A stretch of 64,000 nt of DNA from JBMNEH01 sp050948665 (GCA_050948665.1 JBMNEH010000001.1:2108001-2172000), one strand, 5' to 3'. Positions 1 to 8,971 are shown, numbered from the stretch's first letter. Notes: a model not told the origin generated them from the letters alone. Numbers and translations are program-made.

Positions 1-666
1 TACCGCCCGAAGCAGCAGGTCACTGTCGCAATACAGGCAGGCCGGGGCGTTGACGGTGCGGGCCAGCGTCTGTATACTCTCCCACAGCTGGGTCAGCTGC
101 CGCAGCTCCGCCTCCATATCCTCCCGGGTCGCCTCCCGGCAGGCTGTGCGTATGATCAGGCCGGTATGGGGCGGACGGATCTCCTCTATCAGCGCCTTGA
201 GCCGGCAGCGTTCCGCCTCCTCTTCGATTTTCCGGGATACGCCTACATAATCCACCGTGGGCATCAGCACCATCAGCCGTCCGGGGAGGGTGATATGGGT
301 CGTGATCCGGGCCCCCTTGCTGCCGGAGGGATCCTTTGTGACCTGCACGAGCAGCTCCTGCCCTTGGGTGACCAGCTCCTTGATGGAGGGCGTGTCCCCT
401 CTGTGCGCTGGTTCTGCGTCCTCCTCAAAGTTCTCCGGATCCACCGCGATATCCCCGGCATACAGGAAGGCGTTCCTCTCCAGCCCGATCGAGACAAAGG
501 CGGCCTCCATGCCCGGCAGCACATTCGCCACCCGGCCCTTATAGATATTCCCCGCCAGCCGCGCCTTCCCCGGCCGCTCCACATAGTACTCGCTCAGATT
601 TTTCCCTTCCGTCAATGCGATCCGGGTCTGCACTGGCTGTACGTCGATCACGATCTGCTTAGACAT
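1..666 (-). CDS. rng: Ribonuclease G/E, N-terminal part (cut by window edge)
   Basis: Endoribonuclease of the RNase E/G family, acting in rRNA and mRNA processing. The visible 222 codons start at the ATG ending at 666 (MSKQIVIDVQPVQTRIAL) and run off the left edge, so the catalytic core is outside the window. The N-terminal region has the S1-type stretch IYKGRVANVLPGMEAAF near residues 41-57, then KDPSGSKGARITTHI near 110, which is typical of RNase G from Firmicutes. It is the third gene of a minus-strand run after the two radical-SAM-associated genes, 9 bp downstream of the DUF2344 gene, an order common in Clostridia. Family assignment is firm; G versus E cannot be settled from the fragment, though the short N-terminal layout favours the RNase G type. 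Confidence 0.9.
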   Translation of the reverse strand, partial: MSKQIVIDVQPVQTRIALTEGKNLSEYYVERPGKARLAGNIYKGRVANVLPGMEAAFVSIGLERNAFLYAGDIAVDPENFEEDAEPAHRGDTPSIKELVTQGQELLVQVTKDPSGSKGARITTHITLPGRLMVLMPTVDYVGVSRKIEEEAERCRLKALIEEIRPPHTGLIIRTACREATREDMEAELRQLTQLWESIQTLARTVNAPACLYCDSDLLLRAV

Positions 667-675
667 GCTTCTCCT

Positions 676-1359
676 TTAAAACGGTTCAGCCAGCGCCCGG
701 AAGGGGACAAGCCTGCCGCCTTTGGTTCTGTGGTACAGCTCCGTACGGAGGATACCGGCTCTCTCCTGTCCCTCCTCCCCCGCCAGCGCCCGCGCGAGAA
801 GGTAGGGGGAGATATTCGCCCTGCTGCCGGCAGCCAGAAGGGCGGTCACTGCGCTGAATTCCCCCGCCGGCTCCGCCTCCAGCTCCAGTATCCCCGGGCG
901 GATATCCTTTACCCGCTCCCCCCTGGGGGTGTTGTGGACTACGGGGCAGCTGTCCGCCGCCAGCAGTCCCTTGACAGCCTCCCGCGTCTCCTCCATATCC
1001 AAGGGCAGCGCTATCCTCCAGCCCGAGGCGTCCACCAGACTCATCAGGGAAGGGTCGGTATCCTCAAGCTCCCAGGCGCCGGTGATCTTCCACCCGGCGG
1101 GCATGGCCGCGTCCAGACGGGAGACGATCTCTTCGGCGGGCACCGCCTCTTCCATGGAGACGTCCATATACTCCGCCAGCGAGGCCGCCCCTACCGGCAG
1201 AGCCATGGCGAAAGAGAGGATCTGGTGGGGGTGGAAACCCTGAGAATAGCGCACCGGCAGCTTCGCCCGGCGCAGCGCCCGCTGCATGGCCCGCATCAGA
1301 TCCAGGTGGGAGAGAAATCGTACGCTCTCCCCCTTTTGAAAAGCGATCATGGCGCGCAT
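676..1359 (-). CDS. TIGR03936 / DUF2344 radical-SAM-associated protein
   Basis: A 227-residue protein of the DUF2344 family, which in Clostridia accompanies or is fused to the B12-binding radical SAM protein encoded just upstream. Its biochemical role is not established. Recognisable family features are FQKGESVRFLSHLDLMR at the N-terminus and YSQGFHPHQILSFAMALP near residue 40. I chose the ATG ending at 1359 (MRAMIAF): a GGGGGG-type ribosome binding site lies 6 bp upstream, and this start overlaps the preceding gene by 13 bp. A longer reading from 1377 (MYGGTD) has no good site. The gene is translationally coupled to its upstream neighbour and followed by rng. Confidence 0.85.
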   Translation of the reverse strand: MRAMIAFQKGESVRFLSHLDLMRAMQRALRRAKLPVRYSQGFHPHQILSFAMALPVGAASLAEYMDVSMEEAVPAEEIVSRLDAAMPAGWKITGAWELEDTDPSLMSLVDASGWRIALPLDMEETREAVKGLLAADSCPVVHNTPRGERVKDIRPGILELEAEPAGEFSAVTALLAAGSRANISPYLLARALAGEEGQERAGILRTELYHRTKGGRLVPFRALAEPF

Positions 1360-3194
1360 ATCGGTCCCCCCGTACAATATTTTCCCAGCATGCCACAGTT
1401 CCGGCAGCCCGGCCGGCAGTCCGGCGTGGTGATCCCCTCCAGCGCCTTTTCATATTCCTGCCACAGATAATCCTTTGATACCCCCACATCGATATGATCC
1501 CAGGGGAAAACCTCCTCCCGGGTACGGGTACGGTTGACGTAAAAATCAACATCGATGCCGCAATCATCGATCGCCCGCAGCCAGAGCGCCGGCTTGAATT
1601 GGTCGCCCCAGCCGTCATACCGGCAGCCCAGCTCCCAGGCGCGGCGAATCACCCCGCCGATCCTCCGGTCTCCCCGGGCGACCAGCGCCTCCAGCCGGGA
1701 GGTCATCGTGTCATGGTAGTTATAGGTCGCCCCGGTGGAACGCATGGCGTCTTTTAAGAGCGTATGCTTATGGTTCAGGTTCTCCCGGCTGTCCTGGGGG
1801 CACCACTGGAAGGGGGTAAAGGGCTTGGGTACGAAATTGGCGGTGCTGACCGTCACCCTGACCCTCCGCCGCCTCTGTTCTCTGGGCACCGCTCTGTACA
1901 GCCGTACCACCTTGCCCGCCAGGTCGGCGATCCCCAATACATCCTCCTCGGTTTCGGTGGGCAGCCCCAGCATGAAATACAGCTTCACCCTGTCCCATCC
2001 CGAGCGGAAGGCGTCCTCCGCCGATTCCATCAGGTTCTCCTCGGTGACGTTCTTGTTGATGACGTCCCGCAGCCTCTGTGTGCCGGCCTCCGGCGCCAGC
2101 GTCAGCCCCGCCTTCCGGTCGTTCTCCAGGCTCTCCATATACTCCTTGGCATAGGCGTCGATGCGCAGGGATGGCAGGCTTATGGTGGTATGGCAATCCT
2201 TTGTCACCTCCGCCAGCCGCCGGATCAGGGGGGTGAGCCGGGTATAATCCCCGGTGGACAAGCTGGAGAGGGATATCTCGTCATACCCGCTGGCCTCCAG
2301 CCCCTCCGCTGCGTTTCTGACCAGTGTTTCCACGGATTTTTCCCGGTTCGGGCGGTAGATCATGCCGGCCTGACAAAAGCGGCAGCCCCGGGTACACCCC
2401 CGGAAGATCTCCAGCGTGACCCGGTCATGCACCACCTCCACATAGGGAACGATGGGCTTCTCCGGCCATACCACATTGTCAAAGTCCCGGATGATCCGTT
2501 TCTCCACCACCGGCGGCACACCAGGGCGGTTGGGGAGTATGGCGGATATTGTGCCGTTATCCTTATAAGTGACGTCATAAAAGGCCGGTATATAGCAGCA
2601 GCCCATCGCCGCCGCCTTCAGCAGAAAGTCTTCCTTATTCCCCCCCTCGGTTTTGTTGGCCAGCCAGCAGTCCATCAGCTCCCCCATGGACTCCTCCCCC
2701 TCTCCCATAAGGAACAGGTCGATAAAGTCCGCCAAAGGCTCGGGGTGATAGGCGCAGGGTCCCCCCGCCATGATGACCGGGCAGGAATCGTCCCTCTCCC
2801 GGCGGTCCAGGGGGATGCCCGCCAGGTCCAGCATATTCAGCAGGTTTGTATAGCTCATTTCATACTGGAGCGTAAATCCCAGGAAATCCATCTCCCGCAG
2901 CGGCGTGCGGCTCTCCAGCGTCATCAGGGGGATCCCGTTTTTCCGGAGCTGCTCCTCCATATCCGTCCAGGGGGCGAATACCCGCTCGCACCAGGTATCC
3001 GGCCGCCGGTTCAACACATCGTATAAGATCCGCAGCCCCAGGGAGGCCATCCCCACATCGTACAGGTCGGGGTAGGCAAAAGCGTACCGTATGGCCACCT
3101 TCCCGGGATCTTTTTGGACGCTGTGCAGTTCTCCCCCAGTGTACCGGGCGGGCTTTTGCACCCGGGGGAGGATGCTCTCAAACGTTCCCCACAT
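1347..3194 (-). CDS. TIGR03960-family B12-binding-domain radical SAM protein
   Basis: A 615-residue radical SAM enzyme of the TIGR03960 family: an N-terminal B12-binding-like domain followed by a radical SAM barrel and a C-terminal extension. The [4Fe-4S] motif CTRGCRFC lies near residue 265, followed by QAGMIYRPNREKS, which is characteristic. The N-terminus ILPRVQKPARYTGGE also matches the family. A GTG at 3203 opens the frame, but its spacing to the GAGGAG site is too short; the ATG ending at 3194 has 8 bp spacing and is preferred. It overlaps the end of nadE by 17 bp and the DUF2344 gene by 13 bp, so the three are probably one operon. The substrate is unknown; RNA or translation-linked modification is suggested only by the adjacency to rng. 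Confidence 0.88.
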   Translation of the reverse strand: MWGTFESILPRVQKPARYTGGELHSVQKDPGKVAIRYAFAYPDLYDVGMASLGLRILYDVLNRRPDTWCERVFAPWTDMEEQLRKNGIPLMTLESRTPLREMDFLGFTLQYEMSYTNLLNMLDLAGIPLDRRERDDSCPVIMAGGPCAYHPEPLADFIDLFLMGEGEESMGELMDCWLANKTEGGNKEDFLLKAAAMGCCYIPAFYDVTYKDNGTISAILPNRPGVPPVVEKRIIRDFDNVVWPEKPIVPYVEVVHDRVTLEIFRGCTRGCRFCQAGMIYRPNREKSVETLVRNAAEGLEASGYDEISLSSLSTGDYTRLTPLIRRLAEVTKDCHTTISLPSLRIDAYAKEYMESLENDRKAGLTLAPEAGTQRLRDVINKNVTEENLMESAEDAFRSGWDRVKLYFMLGLPTETEEDVLGIADLAGKVVRLYRAVPREQRRRRVRVTVSTANFVPKPFTPFQWCPQDSRENLNHKHTLLKDAMRSTGATYNYHDTMTSRLEALVARGDRRIGGVIRRAWELGCRYDGWGDQFKPALWLRAIDDCGIDVDFYVNRTRTREEVFPWDHIDVGVSKDYLWQEYEKALEGITTPDCRPGCRNCGMLGKYCTGGPICAP

Positions 3195-5109
3195 CTGTAT
3201 CACTCCTCAGCATTTTTTCTGACAACCCCTCCAGCTCCGCCAGCCATGTGTCCGGCACGGCGTCGCCGGGCATGCTCCAGTCCCCCCGGGGGGACAGGGA
3301 AACGGGTCCGACCCGGGGCCCGTCCGGCATGGTGGAGCGCTTGAATTGCTGGGAAAAGAATCGCCCGCAGAAAAAGCGGAGCCGCCCGCGGAGTGTGTCA
3401 TCATCATAAGTCCCGGCAAAGGCGTACCTTGCCAGGCGGAGGATCTTCCCGGGGCCGCAGCCCCCGCGCATCATATGGTACAGGAAAAAGTCATGCAGCT
3501 CATAGGGCCCCACAATACTTTCGGTGAGCTGGGAGGGTTTTCCCTCTGCCGGGGGGAGCAACTCGGGGCTGATCGGCGTGGCAAGGATATCCCGCAGAAC
3601 GGAGGCCAGCGCCGGGTTCCCGGCCTCGTCCGCCCGGCCGGCGGCATACCCCACCATCTCCCGTATCAGTGTCTTGGGCAGAGCGGCGTTCACCCCGTAC
3701 ATGGACATATGGTCGCCGTTATAGGTGCTCCAGCCCAGTGCCTGCTCGGACAGGTCCCCCGTACCCACCACCAGACCGTTATGCAGGTTTGCCCAGTCCA
3801 TCGCCACCTGGGTGCGCTCCCGGGCCTGTGCGTTCTCATAGGCGGTATTCTGTTTGGAGGGGTCCAGGCCGATATCCCGGAAATGCAGGTTGACCGCCTC
3901 GGTAATCGGTATACAGCGGAACTCCGTTCCCAGCGCCTCCGCCAGCCGCGCGGCATTATCCCGGGTGCGGGAGGTTGTACCGAAGCAGGGCATCGACAGC
4001 GCGTCCACCTGCGCCGCGGGACGACCCAACAGCGCCATGGCGTCAACCGTCGCCAGCAGCGCTAGGGCGGAATCCAGCCCGCCGGACAGCGCCACCACCG
4101 CGCGGGCGGCGTTTGTATGCTCGATACGCCGGGCAAGACCCTCCGCCTGTATACGCAGCGTAAGACGGCACAACGCGTCCGCGGGTTGACGGATAAAGGG
4201 TTTCCGCGGCATGGGCCGGGTCAGCGCCGTCTCGCGCGGAACAACGGAAAAGGGGATAACAGTATAGCCCGCCTCCTCCGCCGGCGCGAAGACTCCCCTC
4301 TTGCGCCGGATATAACACAGGCTCTCGGTGTCGATTTCGGAAACCGCCCGCTCACCGGAAAAGGGCGCCGCCTCCGCCAGCGGTTCTCCGTTCTCAGCGA
4401 TTAACTGATGGCCGGCGTATACGCCGCCGGAGGTGGATTCTCCGCGGCCCGCCTCCGCGAAGACAAATCCCGCAGTAAGGCTGTCTGAGAGGCTCAGTAT
4501 CTGCCTCCGCCGGCGGTCGGCGCTTCCTGTCAGCTCCGGTTCCGCAGACAGGCAGACCAGTACCGTGGCGCCGGCGGTGGCATGCCGCCCCGCGGGGGAA
4601 ATCGGCGCGTAAAACTCCTCCCCCAGGATCACCCCGAGGGTAAACCCGGGAAGCTCCCGGCAGCGGAAAAGCAGCCTGCTGCCGAAGGGTACCCGCCTGC
4701 CGCAGAGCTCGATCTCCCGGTTCTCCGGCGGCGCCGGCGCGAAAAGTCTACCGGCGGGGCGGCTTTGTGCCGCCACTCCCAGCAGTTCCCCGCGATACAC
4801 CAGGGCGGCGCAGTTATACAGCCCGCCATATGCGGCCGCCGGCAGCCCTGCAAGGGTCAGCATCTCCTTATTCCGGCTGTATTCCAACAGGGCGGCAAGA
4901 CCGGCTTCCGCGCCCCGCAGCAGCGCCGGAGCAGCCAGCAGGTCCCCCGCCGTACTCCCCGTAAGACAAAGCTCCGGCAGTACCAGCAGCCCGACGCCGG
5001 CCTTAAAAGCCCGGGTCATCTCCTCCCCGATCCTTTCCGCGTTCCCGGCACAGTCCGCCACCCGCAGTACCGGGGCGGCGGCGGCGACCTTCCAAAAACC
5101 CTGTCGCAT
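3178..5109 (-). CDS. nadE: NAD synthase, NadE two-domain form with a degenerate glutaminase domain
   Basis: Makes NAD from deamido-NAD, ATP and a nitrogen donor. The 643-residue protein has an N-terminal nitrilase-like (glutaminase) domain (about 1-290) and a C-terminal synthetase domain with the pyrophosphatase loop LSGGLDSA at 341-348. The glutaminase domain keeps the catalytic Glu (LVLPELCLTG, E46), but the family's catalytic Lys (usually in a GVVPK motif) aligns with Q115 in GVAAQS, and the nucleophilic Cys (usually EICED) is Gly in ILGEE, residue 163. Later family landmarks (GRGEST, LIAENGE) are intact. I infer that it cannot hydrolyse glutamine and uses free ammonia or a separate source. 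The start ATG at 5109 has a GGGAGGA site, and a promoter reads into it from 5170-5142. First gene of the minus-strand operon. Confidence 0.92.
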   Translation of the reverse strand: MRQGFWKVAAAAPVLRVADCAGNAERIGEEMTRAFKAGVGLLVLPELCLTGSTAGDLLAAPALLRGAEAGLAALLEYSRNKEMLTLAGLPAAAYGGLYNCAALVYRGELLGVAAQSRPAGRLFAPAPPENREIELCGRRVPFGSRLLFRCRELPGFTLGVILGEEFYAPISPAGRHATAGATVLVCLSAEPELTGSADRRRRQILSLSDSLTAGFVFAEAGRGESTSGGVYAGHQLIAENGEPLAEAAPFSGERAVSEIDTESLCYIRRKRGVFAPAEEAGYTVIPFSVVPRETALTRPMPRKPFIRQPADALCRLTLRIQAEGLARRIEHTNAARAVVALSGGLDSALALLATVDAMALLGRPAAQVDALSMPCFGTTSRTRDNAARLAEALGTEFRCIPITEAVNLHFRDIGLDPSKQNTAYENAQARERTQVAMDWANLHNGLVVGTGDLSEQALGWSTYNGDHMSMYGVNAALPKTLIREMVGYAAGRADEAGNPALASVLRDILATPISPELLPPAEGKPSQLTESIVGPYELHDFFLYHMMRGGCGPGKILRLARYAFAGTYDDDTLRGRLRFFCGRFFSQQFKRSTMPDGPRVGPVSLSPRGDWSMPGDAVPDTWLAELEGLSEKMLRSDTDVGNV

Positions 5110-5141
5110 GCGATCCTCCCGCTATCGTCTTAACCTTTTTG

Positions 5142-5170
5142 ATTGTATCAGTAAACCTCCGTAATAGCAA
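5142..5170 (-). promoter_or_regulatory. Sigma-A promoter of the nadE operon
   Basis: On the minus strand, TTGCTA (5170-5165) and TACAAT (5147-5142) are separated by 17 bp, about 30 bp upstream of the nadE ribosome binding site. It is divergent to the walJ-like promoter. Confidence 0.65.
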
Positions 5171-5228
5171 GAACGCCGGGGGTCACAGGCGCCGAAAAAC
5201 GGCCGGGACGCCGCCCTCCCCGAAGTCA

Positions 5229-5257
5229 TTGCAAAAAACTCCCGTTTTGCGTATAAT
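5229..5257 (+). promoter_or_regulatory. Sigma-A promoter of the walJ-like gene
   Basis: TTGCAA (5229-5234), 17 bp, then a perfect TATAAT (5252-5257). The start of transcription would lie near 5264, leaving a leader of about 28 nt with a GGGGAGGTGAT ribosome binding site. Confidence 0.8.
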
Positions 5258-5291
5258 GGTGGACGGGAATTCCGGGAGGGGAGGTGATCGT

Positions 5292-6095
5292 GTGGCTCTT
5301 GTCGTCTGTCCGTTATTCTCCGGCAGCAAGGGCAACGCCTGCTTTGTTGCCTCCGACCGCGCCAGAATCCTGGTGGATGTCGGCGGCTCCGCTCGGAAGA
5401 TACAGTCGGCCCTGGAGCAGATCGGCTGCTCCCTCTCCCAGCTGGACGCCATACTGATTACCCATGAGCATATCGACCATACCAGCGCCTTGGGCGTGAT
5501 CGCCCGGAAATCCTCCCTGCCCATCTACGCCAACGAGGGGACCTGGGCGGGCATACGGCAAACCCGGTCCCCCGGCCGCATCCCCGTCGTGAACCAGGTG
5601 GAATACGCGGGGCTGCAGAGCTTCGGCATCGGGGATATGGAGGTCATTCCCTTCGCCGTCAGTCATGACGCCTGCGCGCCGGTGGGCTATAGCATCCGTT
5701 GCGGCGGCAGCCACCTGGCGATCATGACCGATACCGGCTATATGACCTCCCAGGCCTGGGAGGTCGTGCGGGGTACCCACTGCGTGGTGCTGGAAAGCAA
5801 CCATGACCCGGGGATGCTCTTTGCCAATCCCCGCTATTCCCAAAGCCTGAAGGCGCGGATATCCGGGGAAAAGGGACATCTGTCCAATGAGGACGCGGCG
5901 GAGACCCTCTCCCGGCTGGTCGCCTCGGGCACCCGCCAGGTCTATCTGGCCCATCTCTCTCAGGAAAACAATACCCCCGCCTGCGCCTTTGACACGGCGG
6001 CGGCCGTGCTGGCAAGCCGCGGCATCATTCCCGGCGAGGATGTCGCCATCCATATCGCCTGGCAGGACCATATCAGTGAGATCAGCGGGTTTTAA
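5292..6095 (+). CDS. MBL-fold metallo-hydrolase, WalJ/YycJ type
   Basis: A 267-residue metallo-beta-lactamase-fold protein. The metal-binding motif THEHIDH has H58, H60, D62 and H63, preceded by the family N-terminus CPLFSGSKGNACFV, which matches WalJ (YycJ), a putative exonuclease linked to cell division and replication in Bacillota. The GTG at 5292 is the start: it follows a near-perfect anti-SD match (GGAGGTGAT) and begins right after the promoter. The longer upstream extension in the same frame would be ahead of the promoter. It sits 16 bp before the oligoendopeptidase gene, so the two are likely cotranscribed. In Bacillus this gene belongs to the walRK operon; here the WalRK/HtrA-like genes are 20 kb away. 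Confidence 0.85.
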   Translation: MALVVCPLFSGSKGNACFVASDRARILVDVGGSARKIQSALEQIGCSLSQLDAILITHEHIDHTSALGVIARKSSLPIYANEGTWAGIRQTRSPGRIPVVNQVEYAGLQSFGIGDMEVIPFAVSHDACAPVGYSIRCGGSHLAIMTDTGYMTSQAWEVVRGTHCVVLESNHDPGMLFANPRYSQSLKARISGEKGHLSNEDAAETLSRLVASGTRQVYLAHLSQENNTPACAFDTAAAVLASRGIIPGEDVAIHIAWQDHISEISGF

Positions 6096-6111
6096 TCCCG
6101 CGGGAGGTAAT

Positions 6112-7875
6112 ATGAATACCCATTGGGATTTGAGTGTATTATATAAAGGCTTTGACGACCCCGCCATACCGGCAGACATGGCGAAGGTGCGGGAGCGTCT
6201 TTCCGCCTGCGAGCAACTGCTGGCGCGGGAGGGAGACGACCTGCCCGTTCTGGAGGGGCTGGTCGCCGGCGTCAACGAAATGCTGCTGCTTTTTTATTCC
6301 ATTTATGGTTATGCCCAACTTGTGCTGAGCTGTGATACCACCCACCCGGAGGCGATGGCCCTCCGGGAGCGGATGATGCAAATGAGCCTGGAGGTCCATC
6401 CCTGTCTCTCCGCGATGACCCGCAGGGTGGCCGCCGCCGGGGATCTGGAGGAACTGATAAGCAGCAGCGCCCTGCTGACCGAACACGCCTATATCCTGCG
6501 GGAAATGAAGCGAGCCGCTCTCCATCTCCTCCCCCCGGAGTTGGAGATCCCCGTTCTGCGCATGCAGCTCACCGGGGGCGAGGCCTTCTCCCAACTGCGG
6601 GAACAGATGGAGTCCTCCATAATAGTACGCCTTACCCTGGACGGGGAGGAGCGGGAACTGCCGCTGCCGGCCGCCCGAGGTCTGGCCTATTCTCCCGACC
6701 CCGCCGTACGGAAAGCGGCCTATGTGGCGGAGCTGGCGGCCTATCCCCAGGCGGAGATCGCCGTGGCGGCCTGTCTGAACGCCATCAAAGGGGAGGCGCT
6801 GACCCTCTGTAAGCTGCAGCAGTACGAATCCGTGCTGGACAAGACCCTGACCGAATCCCGTATGGACCGGGAAACACTGGAGGCCATGCTGGATGCCATC
6901 CGGGAATTCCTGCCGGATTTCCGCCGCTACCTGAAAGCCAAGGCGAAGTATCTGGGCCATGAGAACGGGCTGCCCTTCTGGGAGCTGTTCGCCCCGGTGG
7001 GCGAGGCCGGCCGCGTCTATACCCTGGAGGAGGCCCGGGATACCCTTGTGACCGTCATGGGCAAATTCAGCCCCGAGATGGGCACCTTTGTCGCCGGCGC
7101 TTTTGACAATGCCTGGATCGATCCTCTGCCCAAGCCTGGCAAGGTGGGCGGCGCCTTCTGCGCTTCTCTTCCCGCCCAAAAGGAGAGCCGTATCCTCTCC
7201 AACTTTGACGGCTCCCACAGCGCCGTAAGCACCCTGGCCCACGAGTTGGGGCACGCTTATCATAACTACCAGGTCCGGGATGTCACCATGCTGAACCTGA
7301 ACACTCCCGCCTGTCTGGCAGAAACCGCCTCCATCTTCAATGAGACCTTCTTCTCCCACGCCATCCTGGAAACCGCCTCCCCGGAGGAGACCCTTGTGTA
7401 TCTGGAAAGCGAGCTGATGGAGCAGTGTCAGGTGATCGTGGATATCTACAGCCGCTATCTTTTCGAGACCCGTGTCATCGAACAGCGCGAGGACCGGACG
7501 ATGGCCGCAGAGGAACTGTGTGAGATGATGCTGCAAGCCCAGCTGGATTCCTACGGAGATGGGCTTGACACCTCCGCACTCCATCCCTATATGTGGCTGT
7601 GCAAGAGCCATTACTACAGTACCGGTCTCCATTTCTACAACTTTCCCTATGCCTTCGGCCTGCTGTTCGGAAAGGGTGTCTTTGCCCGCTACCTGCGGGG
7701 GAAGGAAGACTTCGTACCGGAATATAACCGCCTGCTGGCCTCCACTGGGCTGGATTCCGTGGCCGGTGTCGCCACCCGTTTGGGCATCGATGTCCGGGAG
7801 AAGGCCTTCTGGAGAAGCGCCCTTTCCGGGATCAAGGCCAATATCGACCGTTTCATCGCGCTGACGGAGGGATAG
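6112..7875 (+). CDS. pepF: M3-family oligoendopeptidase (PepF type)
   Basis: Zinc metallopeptidase that cleaves short peptides in the cytoplasm. The 587-residue protein has the M3 active site AHELGHAYH (H377, E378, H381) and the downstream family stretch TASIFNETFF carrying the third metal ligand Glu. The C-terminal region with YMWLCKSHYYSTGLHFYNFPYAFG is typical of PepF. The start is the ATG at 6112 with GGGAGG 6 bp upstream; the open frame extends further 5' only inside the preceding gene. It lies between the walJ-like gene and the glycosyltransferase-GtrA gene, with 4 bp to the latter, and is probably transcribed from the 5229 promoter. Confidence 0.93.
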   Translation: MNTHWDLSVLYKGFDDPAIPADMAKVRERLSACEQLLAREGDDLPVLEGLVAGVNEMLLLFYSIYGYAQLVLSCDTTHPEAMALRERMMQMSLEVHPCLSAMTRRVAAAGDLEELISSSALLTEHAYILREMKRAALHLLPPELEIPVLRMQLTGGEAFSQLREQMESSIIVRLTLDGEERELPLPAARGLAYSPDPAVRKAAYVAELAAYPQAEIAVAACLNAIKGEALTLCKLQQYESVLDKTLTESRMDRETLEAMLDAIREFLPDFRRYLKAKAKYLGHENGLPFWELFAPVGEAGRVYTLEEARDTLVTVMGKFSPEMGTFVAGAFDNAWIDPLPKPGKVGGAFCASLPAQKESRILSNFDGSHSAVSTLAHELGHAYHNYQVRDVTMLNLNTPACLAETASIFNETFFSHAILETASPEETLVYLESELMEQCQVIVDIYSRYLFETRVIEQREDRTMAAEELCEMMLQAQLDSYGDGLDTSALHPYMWLCKSHYYSTGLHFYNFPYAFGLLFGKGVFARYLRGKEDFVPEYNRLLASTGLDSVAGVATRLGIDVREKAFWRSALSGIKANIDRFIALTEG

Positions 7876-7879
7876 GAAG

Positions 7880-8971
7880 TTGTCAACGCCCGAATCCATA
7901 CAGGAGGCGTCACGGGGAGCGCTCATACTTCCCCTGCGGCATTCGGTACCCTCTCCGGCCTGGCTGGATGAGGTCTTATCTGTGTGCGATGTGATCCTGG
8001 TGGATGACGGGATGCCGGCGGAAAAAGGGGCCGCGCTGGCGGAGCTGGCGTGTCCCGGCGTCACTCTTCTCCGCCACGCCCTGCCCCTGGGGCACGGACG
8101 GGCGGTGAAAACCGGGCTGCACGCCCTGCTGGCGGCCTTCCCCTCCGGCGCGCCGGCCGTTATCGCCCTGGCGGACACCTATTCCCCCGGGGCGGACATC
8201 GCCGCGCTGTTGTCCGCGGCGGAGGAATCCCCCGGCGCCCTGGTCGTGGGCATCCCTCCGGTGAAGGAAAAGCTCTCCCGAAAAACCCGCCTGATGAATT
8301 GGCTGGCCTCCACGCTGTTCTCTCTGGTGCAGGGCAAACGCCCCGCCGAGGTACGGGCCCCCCTCCGGGCACTGCCGGGCGGTCTGATCGCCCCCGCCGC
8401 CGTGCTGAAGGGCGAGGGGGACGATTATATACTGAATCTGCTGTTGGTCCTCTGCAAGCGGGAGATCCCCGTCCGGGAGACGGAGGTTACCGCCTCCCAT
8501 GACCTCCCTCCCATACCGGGATCCATGTGGGCGGGGCTGATCGTGACGGTGGCGGCCTTCCTTTTCAGCTCCCTCTTCTCCGCGATGCTGGATTACATTC
8601 TCTTTGTGATTCTGTACTCCGTTGTCTTCCCCGAGACCGACCTTATTCCCGCCTCCATGGAACTGCTGGCAGCCCAGGTATCCGCCCGCGTCGTTTCCTC
8701 CACCGTGAACTTTCTTTTGAATAAGAAGCTGGTTTTCCGGCCCGCCGAAAAGGGGAGGCTGGCCTTCCTGAAAATGCTGGGGAAGTATTACCTCCTGGTG
8801 ATCATCTCTCTGGGGGGCAGCTCCGCCCTGCTCTACCTGTTCAGCCACTTCCTGGGGGTGCCCGCGCCGCTGGCCAAGCCCTTCGTGGAGCTGATCATGT
8901 ACGCCCTGAACTATTTTGTACAACGGGACATCGTTTTCCGCAGCGGGAGTGTCTCCGCCTCCGACGAGTAA
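7880..8971 (+). CDS. Fusion of a degenerate family-2 glycosyltransferase and a GtrA-like membrane domain
   Basis: A 363-residue protein. Residues 1 to about 210 resemble a DPM1/DPG-synthase-like GT2 domain: VILVDDG near residue 40, ALADTYSP in place of the usual DADxQ-type motif near 97, and RLMNWLASTLFSLVQGKR near 145. Residues 220-355 form four hydrophobic segments with the GtrA signature VNFLLNKKLVF, and NYFVQRDIVF near the end. Such pairs typically make and flip polyprenyl-linked sugars for cell-surface polymer decoration. The domain looks short and its metal-binding acidic motif is altered, so activity is uncertain. Translation probably starts at TTG 7880 with GGAGG 9 bp upstream, 4 bp after pepF. 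Confidence 0.75.
   Translation: MSTPESIQEASRGALILPLRHSVPSPAWLDEVLSVCDVILVDDGMPAEKGAALAELACPGVTLLRHALPLGHGRAVKTGLHALLAAFPSGAPAVIALADTYSPGADIAALLSAAEESPGALVVGIPPVKEKLSRKTRLMNWLASTLFSLVQGKRPAEVRAPLRALPGGLIAPAAVLKGEGDDYILNLLLVLCKREIPVRETEVTASHDLPPIPGSMWAGLIVTVAAFLFSSLFSAMLDYILFVILYSVVFPETDLIPASMELLAAQVSARVVSSTVNFLLNKKLVFRPAEKGRLAFLKMLGKYYLLVIISLGGSSALLYLFSHFLGVPAPLAKPFVELIMYALNYFVQRDIVFRSGSVSASDE

Noticed and set aside
166..1470. 434-codon plus-strand frame opposite rng and the DUF2344 gene
   Set aside because: Covers two well-supported minus-strand genes and lacks any family motif.
6139..8178. 679-codon minus-strand frame opposite pepF
   Set aside because: Shadow frame produced by high-GC third positions; the plus strand encodes a complete M3 peptidase with a zinc site, and the antisense protein has no recognisable motif.
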